A stretch of 64,000 nucleotides of DNA, taken from positions 124,001 through 188,000 of the forward strand of contig NZ_JASHIC010000004.1 in NCBI RefSeq assembly GCF_030056705.1. The letters are read 5' to 3'. The DNA is from Flectobacillus longus. Lineage in GTDB: Bacteria > Bacteroidota > Bacteroidia > Cytophagales > Spirosomataceae. Numbering within the stretch: the stretch's first letter is position 1; every line of letters starts with the position of its first letter. Both the position numbers and the translations under genes were made by a program. Of the stretch, positions 25,938-34,748 are shown in pieces. The notes below the pieces were generated by a model. The model had not been told where the DNA came from and made no database searches. It saw only the letters and a list, made by a program, of their open reading frames with translations.

Positions 25938-27056
25938 CTAATGAATACGCAAACGGCGACCTGCACGCAAGTTTGAGCTTAGCTTCATTCCATTCATTTT
26001 TGCTAAACGTTCTACCGAAATTCCAGCACGGTTAGCAATAGAGTAAAGCGTATCACCTGAACGAGCTACCGTCCATGCAGTACGGCGAGTAACAACTTTG
26101 TTACCAGCATCGCCATATTCGTTACCCAAAGCTAAGCCATAAGTATCAAATACACGTGCCGAAACCAACAAATGGTCAGATACTGGCTGAGTGCCTTCTC
26201 CTGCAAAGTTCATCACATAAGTAGGATTGAAAGGATTACCTTCGTAACGAGTTTCGAAGTGTAAGTGTGAGCCAGTACTACGACCTGTATTACCACCTTT
26301 CCCAATTTCGTCACCAGCTTTTACAAACATTCCTGACTCGTAACCTTTGCGTGAAAGGTGACCATAGAGTGTTTCTAAACCGTTGTAATGTCTTACTACC
26401 AAGAAGTTACCATAACCACCACCATCATAGCCAGATACCCTTACAATACCATCAAATGCCGAATACACAGGGTCGCCAGTTTCGAGGTCTACGTCTACAC
26501 CTGCGTGCAAACGACCCCAACGAGGACCAAACTGTGAAGTCAATTTAGGGGCGTTGGTAGGGGCACTCCAATAACGACCTTGCTCTTTGTTAAAGAGTTC
26601 AAGGTCAACTACATCATCAAAATCTTTGACATCGATTCCATAAGGATCAATAGTGTTGGTATCCCAAATAGAAAAATAAGAAGCAACTGTTACAAAGTCG
26701 TCACTTCCTGAAGGTTTCATCTCCTCCTCTATCTCTATCACTAAAGGCTCTCTTTCATCGATTGATGTAGTATCAAAAGCACTTACAGTAGCGTTAACTT
26801 CTCTAACAGGCTCGAACTTTTGACTACCTGCCGTAGTTGTAGATTGTTTATCTACTACTTCAAATTCGTTTCTGAATTGAAGTTTAGGCATTTCGTCAAG
26901 CAAATCGTCCTGCTTTTTTTCTTTTTCCTTGTAAAGTCCGGTATTGTCCTTGATTTTAATTTTAGGGTTATTTTTAAAACTACCCTTCTCTTGCGACCAA
27001 GCTACCATAGCCGAACATACAAAAAATGCAGTAAGAAAATTACTTCTTATATTCAT
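25938..27056 (-). CDS. M23 metallopeptidase with C-terminal LysM (paralogue 2)
   Basis: A 372-residue exported protein with signal peptide (ending MVAWSQ), a Lys/Glu-rich segment, an M23 domain with HAGVDVD and HLHFE as zinc-binding motifs, and a C-terminal LysM domain (RSGDTLYSIANRAGISVERLAKMNG). Same architecture as the gene at 24567-25676, with clear residue-by-residue similarity through the peptidase domain. The Lys-rich N-terminal region is the main difference, suggesting different partners. Cell-wall remodelling is the expected role. Confidence 0.92.
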   Translation of the reverse strand: MNIRSNFLTAFFVCSAMVAWSQEKGSFKNNPKIKIKDNTGLYKEKEKKQDDLLDEMPKLQFRNEFEVVDKQSTTTAGSQKFEPVREVNATVSAFDTTSIDEREPLVIEIEEEMKPSGSDDFVTVASYFSIWDTNTIDPYGIDVKDFDDVVDLELFNKEQGRYWSAPTNAPKLTSQFGPRWGRLHAGVDVDLETGDPVYSAFDGIVRVSGYDGGGYGNFLVVRHYNGLETLYGHLSRKGYESGMFVKAGDEIGKGGNTGRSTGSHLHFETRYEGNPFNPTYVMNFAGEGTQPVSDHLLVSARVFDTYGLALGNEYGDAGNKVVTRRTAWTVARSGDTLYSIANRAGISVERLAKMNGMKLSSNLRAGRRLRIH

Positions 27057-27086
27057 TGTATTGTATTTATAGTTATAGAGGAATCT

Positions 27087-27129
27087 GAGTAGTAAACGTA
27101 ATTGTTGACTCTATTAGCATTTACTACTC
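27087..27129. other. Hairpin between trxB and the M23 gene
   Basis: GAGTAGTAAA (27087-27096) pairs exactly with TTTACTACTC (27120-27129). It fills the 85-base gap after trxB. No T run is seen, so termination is uncertain. Confidence 0.5.
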
Positions 27130-27141
27130 TAAATTTCATAA

Positions 27142-28080
27142 CTAGTGTAATTCATTTGCAGCCAACCAACGTTCAGCATCCAAAGCAGCCATACAACCTG
27201 TACCTGCTGCTGTTACAGCCTGACGGTAAATGTTGTCTTGTGCATCACCACAAGCAAAAACGCCTTCGATATTAGTGTTTGTAGAGCCCTTAATTGTCTG
27301 GATATATCCTGCTTCGTCTAAATTCAAATAGTCTTTGAAGATATCTGTATTTGGTTTGTGACCGATGGCAACAAAGAAACCTGTTAATGTTAACTCTTCA
27401 GTTTCTCCAGTTTTTACATTTTTCAAACGAGCGCCTGTTACACCCGAAGCATCACCCAAAATCTCATCAGTTTCTGAATTCCAGTGAACTTCAATTTTAG
27501 GATTGTTCAATACACGCTTTTGCATAATCAAAGAAGCACGTAGTTCTTCACGACGAACAATCATGTGTACTTTTGAACAAATATTAGCCAAATAAGTAGC
27601 CTCTTCAGCAGCAGTATCTCCACCACCTACAATTGCCACTACTTGGTTACGGTAGAAGAAACCATCACAAACTGCACAAGCCGATACTCCTAAACCGTTA
27701 TATTTTTTTTCTGATTCTAAACCAAGCCATTTTGCCGAAGCCCCAGTTGCGATAATTACCGCATCAGCAGTAAGCTCTATACTTTCATCAATTACTACTT
27801 TTTTAGGAGAAACCGAGAAATCTACAGAAGTAGCCATACCAAAACGAATATCAGTTCCAAAACGACGAGCTTGATTTTCTAAATCTTGCATCATTTGTGG
27901 TCCTTGGATACCATCTGGATAGCCAGGGAAGTTTTCAACGTCATTAGTGATTGTTAGCTGTCCGCCAGGTTGACCCCCTTGGTACATTACTGGTGCTAAA
28001 CCTGCGCGTGATGCGTAAATTGCCGCAGTATAACCTGCTGGCCCTGAGCCTATAATAAGGCATTTAATATGTTCTGCCAT
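27142..28080 (-). CDS. trxB: Thioredoxin reductase
   Basis: A 312-residue FAD/NADPH flavoprotein that reduces thioredoxin. The FAD dinucleotide motif GSGPAGYTAAIYASRAG is near residue 11, the redox-active pair is in SACAVCDG (about residues 136-139), the NADPH motif is GGGDTAAEEATYLA, and the C-terminal FAD motif is GVFACGDAQDNIYRQAVTAAGTGCMAAL. Length is normal. It provides reducing power alongside the bacillithiol system implied by bshB1. Confidence 0.97.
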   Translation of the reverse strand: MAEHIKCLIIGSGPAGYTAAIYASRAGLAPVMYQGGQPGGQLTITNDVENFPGYPDGIQGPQMMQDLENQARRFGTDIRFGMATSVDFSVSPKKVVIDESIELTADAVIIATGASAKWLGLESEKKYNGLGVSACAVCDGFFYRNQVVAIVGGGDTAAEEATYLANICSKVHMIVRREELRASLIMQKRVLNNPKIEVHWNSETDEILGDASGVTGARLKNVKTGETEELTLTGFFVAIGHKPNTDIFKDYLNLDEAGYIQTIKGSTNTNIEGVFACGDAQDNIYRQAVTAAGTGCMAALDAERWLAANELH

Positions 28081-28551
28081 TGTAATATTTAAGATATTTA
28101 CTGGATTGATTTTTATTAGAAACCTCTAAAAATCAGAAGATTTTGACTTATACATTAGGGAAATGGCATCCAGCAAGGCCTACCCCTACATATATGTCTA
28201 CAGAATAAACACATTTGAGAATACAAAAATTGCAGATTAATGCCAAAACGCCAAATTCTTTTGAGTCAAAGCCATGAGAATAACTTTTCAGGGTATCTGT
28301 CATCAGATTTATAGAGAAAATAGTCTGTTCTATCATTTACTTAATCAAAATAAATTTTGAATCAACGCCTAGTAACTAAAACAGTTATTACTGTTCAATG
28401 ACCAGTTTTTTCATATATCTGTAGTTTTCCATGCAAAAAAAGTGCAAAAATTAATCAAATTTGTAAATGGAGGATACAAAGACTAGCGAAAAGAGAATAA
28501 AACCCAAACAACTAACTATTTTAAAGAGATATATCATCACTATCCAATTTT
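28081..28551. other. Intergenic region, 471 bases
   Basis: This divergent gap between trxB and the symporter gene has no supportable gene. I see no exact TAnnTTTG for either side. A frame on the minus strand at 28148-28336 has no recognisable protein character. The promoters of both genes must lie here. Confidence 0.35.
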
Positions 28552-29835
28552 ATGAAAAAACTACTGACCAATTTAACATTCTGGGTACTTACGGCCATTA
28601 CAGCAGGTATTTTGTTAGGGCATTTTGCTCCAGAAATTGCACTTTATAAGTTTTTTGAAAACCCAATTAAATTCAAGCTTTTGGGCAACGAAGTCAGTAT
28701 TGGCAATACCTTGAGTGAATTTTTGAGCGGTATCTTTATTAGTATTGTTAAGCAATTTATTAATCCTATCATTTTCTTGACCATTACCCTAGGCATCGTC
28801 AGTATGGGTGACCTTAAAAAAGTAGGAAAATTAGGAGGAAAAGCACTTTTATACTTTGAAATAGTAACGACCATCGCCTTGCTCGTCGGAATTATTGTGG
28901 CCAATGTGATTCGTCCCGGAGACGGTGTAGTGACCGACGCTATTAAAGGCGGAGACATCTCCAAATATACCAAAGGTGCTTCAGAATTTAGTTGGATGAA
29001 ATTCTTTTGGGATAATAGTACTTTGCAAGTTTTGTTATTAGCAATTGTTCTTGGCTCAGTATTAAATTATGTTAACGGAAAGGATAAAATCATTGAAGTC
29101 TTTCAAAAGGTATCAAAATATATCTTTGCTGGTCTGCATGGGGTTATGAAATTAGCTCCTGTGGGAGCGTTTGGGGGTATGGCATTTACTATTGCGAAGT
29201 ATGGACTAAAAACACTGATTCCTTTGGCAAAGCTTATGATAACGGTGTATATCACGATGGGGGTGTTTGTATTTGTTGTACTTTTTTTTATTCTAAGATA
29301 TTACAAAGTTCATCTTTGGAGCTTTTTAAAATACATTAAAGAGGAATTACTTATTGTACTTGGCACTTCTTCTTCCGAAGCTGGCTTGCCTTCATTAATG
29401 GAAAAACTTGAAAGGATGGGTTGTGCCAAATCGGTAGTTGGGTTGGTAGTGCCTGCTGGATACTCTTTCAACTTGGACGGCACTACGATTTACCTTTCGA
29501 TGGCCACTATCTTTCTTGCTCAGGTATTCAATGTACATTTGAGCTTGGAGCAAATCTTTACCATTATTGGAATTCTGATGGTCACTTCTAAAGGTGCCGC
29601 AGGGGTTACAGGAAGTGGTTTTATTGTACTGGCATCGACCCTTACAGCCGTACACGTTATCCCTGTAGAAGGTTTAGCCTTGTTACTGGGTGTCGACAGA
29701 TTTATGTCTGAAGCAAGAGCAATCACTAATTTTATCGGCAATGGCGTTGCTACGATTTTCCTTGCAAACAATGAAAGAGAATTTGATCATGAAAAAATGA
29801 AAAAAGCTTTTGATCGCGAAGGTGCAATCTCTTAA
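28552..29835 (+). CDS. Dicarboxylate/amino acid:cation symporter (DAACS family)
   Basis: A 427-residue inner-membrane transporter with about eight helices and two re-entrant loops. The serine-rich motif GTSSSEAGLPSLM, the motif YSFNLDGTTIYLSMATIF (matching NMDGT in homologues) and GVTGSGFIVLASTL are diagnostic. Members (DctA, GltP) import C4-dicarboxylates, glutamate or aspartate with Na+ or H+. The substrate cannot be chosen from sequence alone. Single-gene unit. Confidence 0.92.
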   Translation: MKKLLTNLTFWVLTAITAGILLGHFAPEIALYKFFENPIKFKLLGNEVSIGNTLSEFLSGIFISIVKQFINPIIFLTITLGIVSMGDLKKVGKLGGKALLYFEIVTTIALLVGIIVANVIRPGDGVVTDAIKGGDISKYTKGASEFSWMKFFWDNSTLQVLLLAIVLGSVLNYVNGKDKIIEVFQKVSKYIFAGLHGVMKLAPVGAFGGMAFTIAKYGLKTLIPLAKLMITVYITMGVFVFVVLFFILRYYKVHLWSFLKYIKEELLIVLGTSSSEAGLPSLMEKLERMGCAKSVVGLVVPAGYSFNLDGTTIYLSMATIFLAQVFNVHLSLEQIFTIIGILMVTSKGAAGVTGSGFIVLASTLTAVHVIPVEGLALLLGVDRFMSEARAITNFIGNGVATIFLANNEREFDHEKMKKAFDREGAIS

Positions 29836-30024
29836 AAATGAATTTTGAGTTTAAAATCTAGAATATTATCTATCAAAAACTGCCATCGAATCCTGATAAA
29901 GATTAATTATTTGAAGCGTAAATTGGTTTTAAACTCATATTTCTGCATTGATACCAAAGGTTCTTTCTCAAATTTAATTAATTTTACTTTTTATATATTC
30001 AATAGCTGAACCCTAATAATCATT
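29836..30024. other. Intergenic, start of a 900-base gene-poor stretch
   Basis: AT-rich sequence after the symporter gene, with no hairpin of note. Together with 30202-30741 it flanks one weak small gene candidate. Confidence 0.3.
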
Positions 30025-30201
30025 TTAGTCTTTATGACTTCGGTTAATTACAGTCAAATAGTGCCTTGCTTTCAAACCTACAATAGCTTTTTTTCCTTTG
30101 ATACTTATCTGTTTTTCTTCTACATTTTGCTTAGATTTCAATACAAATATTACCGAAAAAATCAATAAAAAAATCTGAATAATTATTAACAATTGGTCCA
30201 T
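30025..30201 (-). CDS. Possible 58-residue membrane-anchored protein
   Basis: An open frame from ATG at 30199-30201, with an N-terminal membrane helix (LLIIIQIFLLIFSVIFVL) and a basic, hydrophilic tail. The composition is more protein-like than neighbouring shadow frames. It is isolated in gene-poor DNA and shows no family I know. It may be a small membrane protein or chance. Confidence 0.3.
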   Translation of the reverse strand: MDQLLIIIQIFLLIFSVIFVLKSKQNVEEKQISIKGKKAIVGLKARHYLTVINRSHKD

Positions 30202-30741
30202 GAGTAAGTGTGTTTGCAGTGATTTTATACCCATTTAGACATACTCACAACAGAAAACGTTGCTCCAATGCGACAACATGGCAATATGTGTAGCTATAGT
30301 TTTAGTTTTTGAGTAAAAAGTTGAAAAAATAAACTTAGATGTATTACTTTAGTTTAAACAAATGACTAATGTTATCTACACCTTAAGAGTTAAAGCACGG
30401 ACTCCCATTAAATTTATTCCTAACTTTAATACATTCCAGCCTAAGTAGTGTGTATCAATATAAATTCTGAAAATGCCACCATCAGATTCGTAGATTATTC
30501 ATAGGTATTTTTCAGAAAAAGCGTGTATGCTTAGCCTAAACATGTGCAAACAGAATAACCATTATTTTATTATTTAATATTATCAAGATGTCAATAATCA
30601 TACTTAAGTAAGACACCTTTCACTTATTTAGTGTTGAATAGTGAATTTTTTGTATATTTAAGTAATTTCAGTGTTGTGTGCGATTTAGGCTTGGCAAGGT
30701 TTTTGTCAATTAATGAATTATTGAACCATACTTTGTTTGAG
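30202..30741. other. Intergenic region before the exopolysaccharide operon, 540 bases
   Basis: AT-rich, no gene or strong hairpin. An open frame from GTG at 30631 leads into the lipoprotein gene, but its first 37 residues lack a signal peptide, so I treat that part as leader. No exact TAnnTTTG element was identified; TACTTTG at about 30730 is a weak candidate. Confidence 0.35.
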
Positions 30742-31710
30742 ATGTTAAGACATTCATTGCTAATCCTTTTAATCTTCATTACAGGAGCATGCAAGTTGGA
30801 AGACCAGCTCGTTTATCCTGAATTGACGATAAGACCCAATTGGATTGTAACGGACTATGATGCCACTATAACTGCCGAATTTGTAAGCTTGGGTAATGCT
30901 TCTATCAATGTTTACGGCATTTGTTGGAACAAAACAGGCGAGCCTACTACGCGCGATTCATTGGTTAGCTATTCTGGTCAACCACAGATAGAGGTATTTT
31001 CGAGTACTCTCAATGATTTGGCACCTGCTACTACGTATTATGCACGTGCGTTTTCAAGAATTGGGCTGAAAACTTCTTATTCAAATCAAGTAACTTTCAA
31101 AACTTTATCGGTTCAATTACCTAGTGTAACTACTGGAAACGCCTCTGATGAAGGTATAGGAACTTTGAATGTTCAAGGAATTATCAATGCCCAAGGTGCC
31201 ACTGCTATTACTGAATATGGGCATTGTTGGGGTCTTTCAACTCCAACTATCAATAATCAGCGTACAATTCTTACGTCTACCCTATTTCAAGGAAATTTTA
31301 CTAGTCAGCTTCGTGGCTTAAATAACAACACTAAATATATTATCCGCGCCTACGCCAAAAATGCAACAGGAATATCCTATGGAAATGAAATAACATATAT
31401 AACATCTTGTAAATCAGCGCCAACAGTGGTGTCTAACAATATTGATAATATTTCAGCACAGAGTGCGATTGCCAATGGTACGATTTCTAATATTGGTTGT
31501 TCGGAAATAACAGAATATGGGCATTGTTGGAGTACAACTCCTAATCCTTCTACTGCTAGTCAACGAACAATTTTCAAACAAGGCTCTGTAGGGAATTTTA
31601 GTAGTGCTTTGTCGGGACTGAGCTCGAAAACAGTCTATTATATCCGAGCTTATGCCATTAATTCTCAAGGAATTAGCTATGGCAACCAAGTGTCAATTAT
31701 TACGCTTTGA
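30742..31710 (+). CDS. Lipoprotein with three FnIII-like repeats
   Basis: A 322-residue protein. The ATG at 30742 gives a lipoprotein signal (RHSLLILLIFITGAC), with lipidated Cys at about residue 17. Three repeats of about 95 residues follow, each with a variant of EYGHCWS and a closing YYIRAYAINSQGISYGNQ segment, like fibronectin type III-type modules common in Bacteroidota surface proteins. It overlaps the next gene by one base (TGATG), so it is the first gene of the exopolysaccharide operon. Possible roles are polymer binding or envelope anchoring; both are inferred from context. Confidence 0.8.
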   Translation: MLRHSLLILLIFITGACKLEDQLVYPELTIRPNWIVTDYDATITAEFVSLGNASINVYGICWNKTGEPTTRDSLVSYSGQPQIEVFSSTLNDLAPATTYYARAFSRIGLKTSYSNQVTFKTLSVQLPSVTTGNASDEGIGTLNVQGIINAQGATAITEYGHCWGLSTPTINNQRTILTSTLFQGNFTSQLRGLNNNTKYIIRAYAKNATGISYGNEITYITSCKSAPTVVSNNIDNISAQSAIANGTISNIGCSEITEYGHCWSTTPNPSTASQRTIFKQGSVGNFSSALSGLSSKTVYYIRAYAINSQGISYGNQVSIITL

Positions 31711-33146
31711 TGGGAGTTACAACCAAACACATTCTATATTTATCAGGAATAATCTTTGCTGGTATTATTCTTGGCATATTTGTTGCCAAAGCCCAAATTA
31801 TGGGTGCGGCAACCATTATTGCCTTGCCATTTGTAATTGGGTATCTAATTGCTATTTTTCGTAATCCTGTATTGGGGCTTTATACGGTATTAGTATTTTC
31901 TTTTTTTGTAAACGGCGTAGGAAGATACGCCAACGCAGGTCCTCTTGGTCTGTCAATTGACGTATTTTTGGTCATAGCTTTACTGGCAGAGTTCTTTAAA
32001 GGATTTGAAGGCGACCCTTGGCCAGACATGAAGCGCAATCCTATTCTTATTGCAATCTATGTTTGGGGCGCTTACTGTATGTTAGAGTTTTTTAACCCCG
32101 AAGCAAGAAGCAAAGAAGCATGGTTTTATGCTATGCGTGCGGTGATTTTGTATCTAATTCTTATTGTAGTTTTAGGAATTGTACTTATGCGTACAGAAAA
32201 GCATTTGGATAGAGTCCTAAAAATCTGGATGATAGCTTCTTGTATAGCTACATTGTGGGGCGCTCGACAGCTTTTTGTAGGGCTAGACCGCTGGGAACAA
32301 GCTTGGATGGGCTCAGGCAATGCCACCACACATATCTTATTTGGAAAGCTAAGAGTTTTTTCTTTTTACTCTGATGCAGGGCAATATGGTGCAGCCATGG
32401 GACATATAGGTTTGATTTGTATTTTATTAAGTCTTTCTCCCTTTGGGAATCGCAATTTCAAGCTTTTTTATCTGATAGGAGGACTTTTTTGTTTGTGGGG
32501 AATGTCTATTTCAGGCACACGAGGAGCACTATTTGTTGTTATGGGTGGCTTTATGGCTTATTTGGGAATGTCCAAAAACTATAAAATGTTGGTGATTGGC
32601 GGGATGGCAGCAGTCATGTTTTTTGGAATGTTAAAGTTCACCAAAATAGGACAAAGTAATTACCAAATCAACCGAATGCGAACAGGGCTTGACCCCAACG
32701 ACCCCTCTTTACAATTACGCTTGATAAATCAGGCAAAACTAAGAGGTTATTTGGCTTCCAGACCTATTGGAGGTGGTATCGGCTCAGCTGGTTTTTGGGG
32801 AACACGTTTTTCTCCTGGAACATTCTTAGCAGTTACAGCACTAGATAGTTGGTATGTCAAAATTTGGGCAGAATGTGGCGTAGTGGGTCTCTATGTGCAT
32901 GTTGGTATGTTACTCACATTTATGATATATTTTGGACTGAGGCTCTGGAAAATTCCGCCCTGTCTTTTACGAGACAAATTGGTGTCACTATACAGTGGGA
33001 TGTTTGGTATTTTGGTAGCTTGTTATGGCAACCAAATCCTCGGACAACTACCCACCAATGTGGCAATATATTTGACTATCTCGTTTTTGTACGTTTTTAC
33101 TAAAGATGAATATTATGAACAAGCAATTGACACTACTAATCATTGA
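31710..33146 (+). CDS. O-antigen ligase/Wzy polymerase-like membrane protein
   Basis: A 478-residue protein with about 10-12 membrane helices and a large loop in the second half. The segment ISGTRGALFVVMGGF matches the Wzy_C/O-antigen ligase family signature around its conserved Arg. It probably polymerises lipid-linked repeat units in the periplasm or transfers them. The ATG at 31710 overlaps the lipoprotein stop codon; an alternative TTG one codon upstream is less likely. Its end overlaps the receiver gene by about 40 bases. Confidence 0.85.
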   Translation: MGVTTKHILYLSGIIFAGIILGIFVAKAQIMGAATIIALPFVIGYLIAIFRNPVLGLYTVLVFSFFVNGVGRYANAGPLGLSIDVFLVIALLAEFFKGFEGDPWPDMKRNPILIAIYVWGAYCMLEFFNPEARSKEAWFYAMRAVILYLILIVVLGIVLMRTEKHLDRVLKIWMIASCIATLWGARQLFVGLDRWEQAWMGSGNATTHILFGKLRVFSFYSDAGQYGAAMGHIGLICILLSLSPFGNRNFKLFYLIGGLFCLWGMSISGTRGALFVVMGGFMAYLGMSKNYKMLVIGGMAAVMFFGMLKFTKIGQSNYQINRMRTGLDPNDPSLQLRLINQAKLRGYLASRPIGGGIGSAGFWGTRFSPGTFLAVTALDSWYVKIWAECGVVGLYVHVGMLLTFMIYFGLRLWKIPPCLLRDKLVSLYSGMFGILVACYGNQILGQLPTNVAIYLTISFLYVFTKDEYYEQAIDTTNH

Positions 33147-33501
33147 TGATGAACAAAGCACACGCATTGTCCTAGAGCATTTTCTAAAAAAAGACTTCAA
33201 TGTAGTGGTAAAAGGTGATGGAATGGAAGCTCTTTCTTTACTCGAGGGAGGGTTTGACGTAGACTTTATTATAGCCGACTTGAATATGCCAAATCTAAGT
33301 GGAAAAGAATTTTTAAAGATTCTTAGAGCTAGTAACCTTTTTGGGCAAATTCCAGTAATTATTCTTTCAGGAACCGACGAAAGTAAAGAGCGTATCGATT
33401 GTCTGAATATTGGTGCAGATGATTTCATGCTCAAGCCTTTTAATCCTATGGAAGTACAGGCCAAAATCAGAGCGATTATGCGACGTGTACAGCCATTTTA
33501 A
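33106..33501 (+). CDS. Receiver-only response regulator in exopolysaccharide operon
   Basis: A 131-residue single receiver domain with acidic pair Asp14-Asp15, phosphoacceptor Asp58 (FIIADLNMPNLSG), the Ser/Thr switch in ILSGTDE and the KPF lysine. No output domain. It overlaps the polymerase gene by 41 bases; a second ATG at 33115 would shorten it by three residues. Its tight packing in the operon indicates control of polymer synthesis by phosphorylation, possibly through the pseudo-receiver of the next protein or the Hpt at 44217. That partnership is inference. Confidence 0.92.
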   Translation: MNIMNKQLTLLIIDDEQSTRIVLEHFLKKDFNVVVKGDGMEALSLLEGGFDVDFIIADLNMPNLSGKEFLKILRASNLFGQIPVIILSGTDESKERIDCLNIGADDFMLKPFNPMEVQAKIRAIMRRVQPF

Positions 33502-33569
33502 AAGACCAAACGTTCCTCAGTATATTTCTTACAACCACATTAAGCTAACCCACCGACTTTATATTTTAT

Positions 33570-34748
33570 ATGGAAAATTATGAATATACTTCTCCACAAA
33601 AAAAAATATTCCTTGTGGAAAATGACTCAAATGTTGTGGTCAACTTCCTTAAAAAATTCGGACAAGATCTCCAAGTTCAGGTACTGGGATCTGCCGATGA
33701 AGCCTTAGAGCTACTCAAAACGAGCTATGCTCCAGATGCTGTTATTATTAGTAAATATTTGGGAGGACTAAAATTTTTGGAGCAAGTTCGAGATAACGCA
33801 TGGACCAAAACATTACCTGTAATTATCACTTCGGTTGAGCTAAACCAAGGCTTGATTAAGGAAGTTGTATCAAAAAAAGGAGACGATATTTTTACGAATA
33901 AATTTGATAGAGGTGACCTTCTGGTTCGTTTAGACTACTTTGTTCGTCGACGACATTATGTAGCTATGCAACAAACCAAGTCAAATGTACTTGACGTAAA
34001 AATTCCTTGGTGGAAACGCACTTTTGATGTGCTTTCGACAGGAACTGCTATTTTGTTGCTATCGCCTTTATTAATCTTGGTAGCAATTTTAATCAAGCTC
34101 GATTCAAAAGGCCCTATTGTTTACAAATCAAAGCGTGTAGGCGCTGGATATAAGATTTTTGACTTGTATAAGTTCAGAACCATGCGTACAGATGCCGATC
34201 AGCTCATCAAGAACATGGGCGACTTAAACATGTACACTAAAGAAAAACCTTCTGAAAATGCCAATGATGGACTATGTGATACTTGCCGAAACAAAGGTGT
34301 CAAATGTGAGCAATCGATGTATTTAGATGGTAAGAGTATTTGTGAAAAACAATATCTACAAGAAAAAAATAGTAAAGTTGCTTTTATGAAATTCCAAAAC
34401 GACCCTCGTATCACACGCTTGGGGAAGTTTTTGAGAAATACCAGTATCGACGAATTACCTCAGTTGTTCAACATCTTTACAGGCGACATTTCATTGGTAG
34501 GCAATAGACCTTTACCCTTGTACGAAGCCGAAAAGCTAACAACTGATGACTATATTTATCGCTTTGCAGGTCCAGGAGGATTAACAGGGCTTTGGCAAGT
34601 AACCAAAAGGGGAAAAGGTAAAACAGATATGACCGAAGAAGAAAGAATTCAATTGGATATAGAATATGCCAAAAACTTTTCTTTCAAAATGGATTTGATG
34701 ATTATCCTCAAGACCTTCCCTGCTTTATTACAATCTGAGAATGTCTGA
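33570..34748 (+). CDS. Pseudo-receiver fused to polyprenyl-phosphate sugar transferase
   Basis: A 392-residue fusion. Residues about 12-130 have a receiver fold pattern (KKIFLVENDSN), but the phosphoacceptor position is Ser61 (DAVIISKYLGG), so it cannot be phosphorylated normally. From about residue 147 it is a bacterial sugar transferase: one membrane helix (IPWWKRTFDVLSTGTAILLL), then YKFRTM, SIDELPQLFNIFTGDISLVG and NRPLP. Such enzymes load the first sugar phosphate on undecaprenyl phosphate. Inserted in the catalytic domain is a segment with Cys236, Cys239, Cys246 and Cys258, possibly a metal site. It lies 68 bases after the receiver gene. Confidence 0.9.
   Translation: MENYEYTSPQKKIFLVENDSNVVVNFLKKFGQDLQVQVLGSADEALELLKTSYAPDAVIISKYLGGLKFLEQVRDNAWTKTLPVIITSVELNQGLIKEVVSKKGDDIFTNKFDRGDLLVRLDYFVRRRHYVAMQQTKSNVLDVKIPWWKRTFDVLSTGTAILLLSPLLILVAILIKLDSKGPIVYKSKRVGAGYKIFDLYKFRTMRTDADQLIKNMGDLNMYTKEKPSENANDGLCDTCRNKGVKCEQSMYLDGKSICEKQYLQEKNSKVAFMKFQNDPRITRLGKFLRNTSIDELPQLFNIFTGDISLVGNRPLPLYEAEKLTTDDYIYRFAGPGGLTGLWQVTKRGKGKTDMTEEERIQLDIEYAKNFSFKMDLMIILKTFPALLQSENV

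Noticed and set aside
28140-28200. GC-richer patch considered as a small RNA (SRP or 6S type)
   Set aside because: No extended pairing or recognisable signature could be traced by eye; a covariance-model search would be needed.
28148-28336. 62-codon open frame on the - strand between trxB and the symporter gene
   Set aside because: No domain, signal or conserved pattern; the region must hold the promoters of both neighbours.
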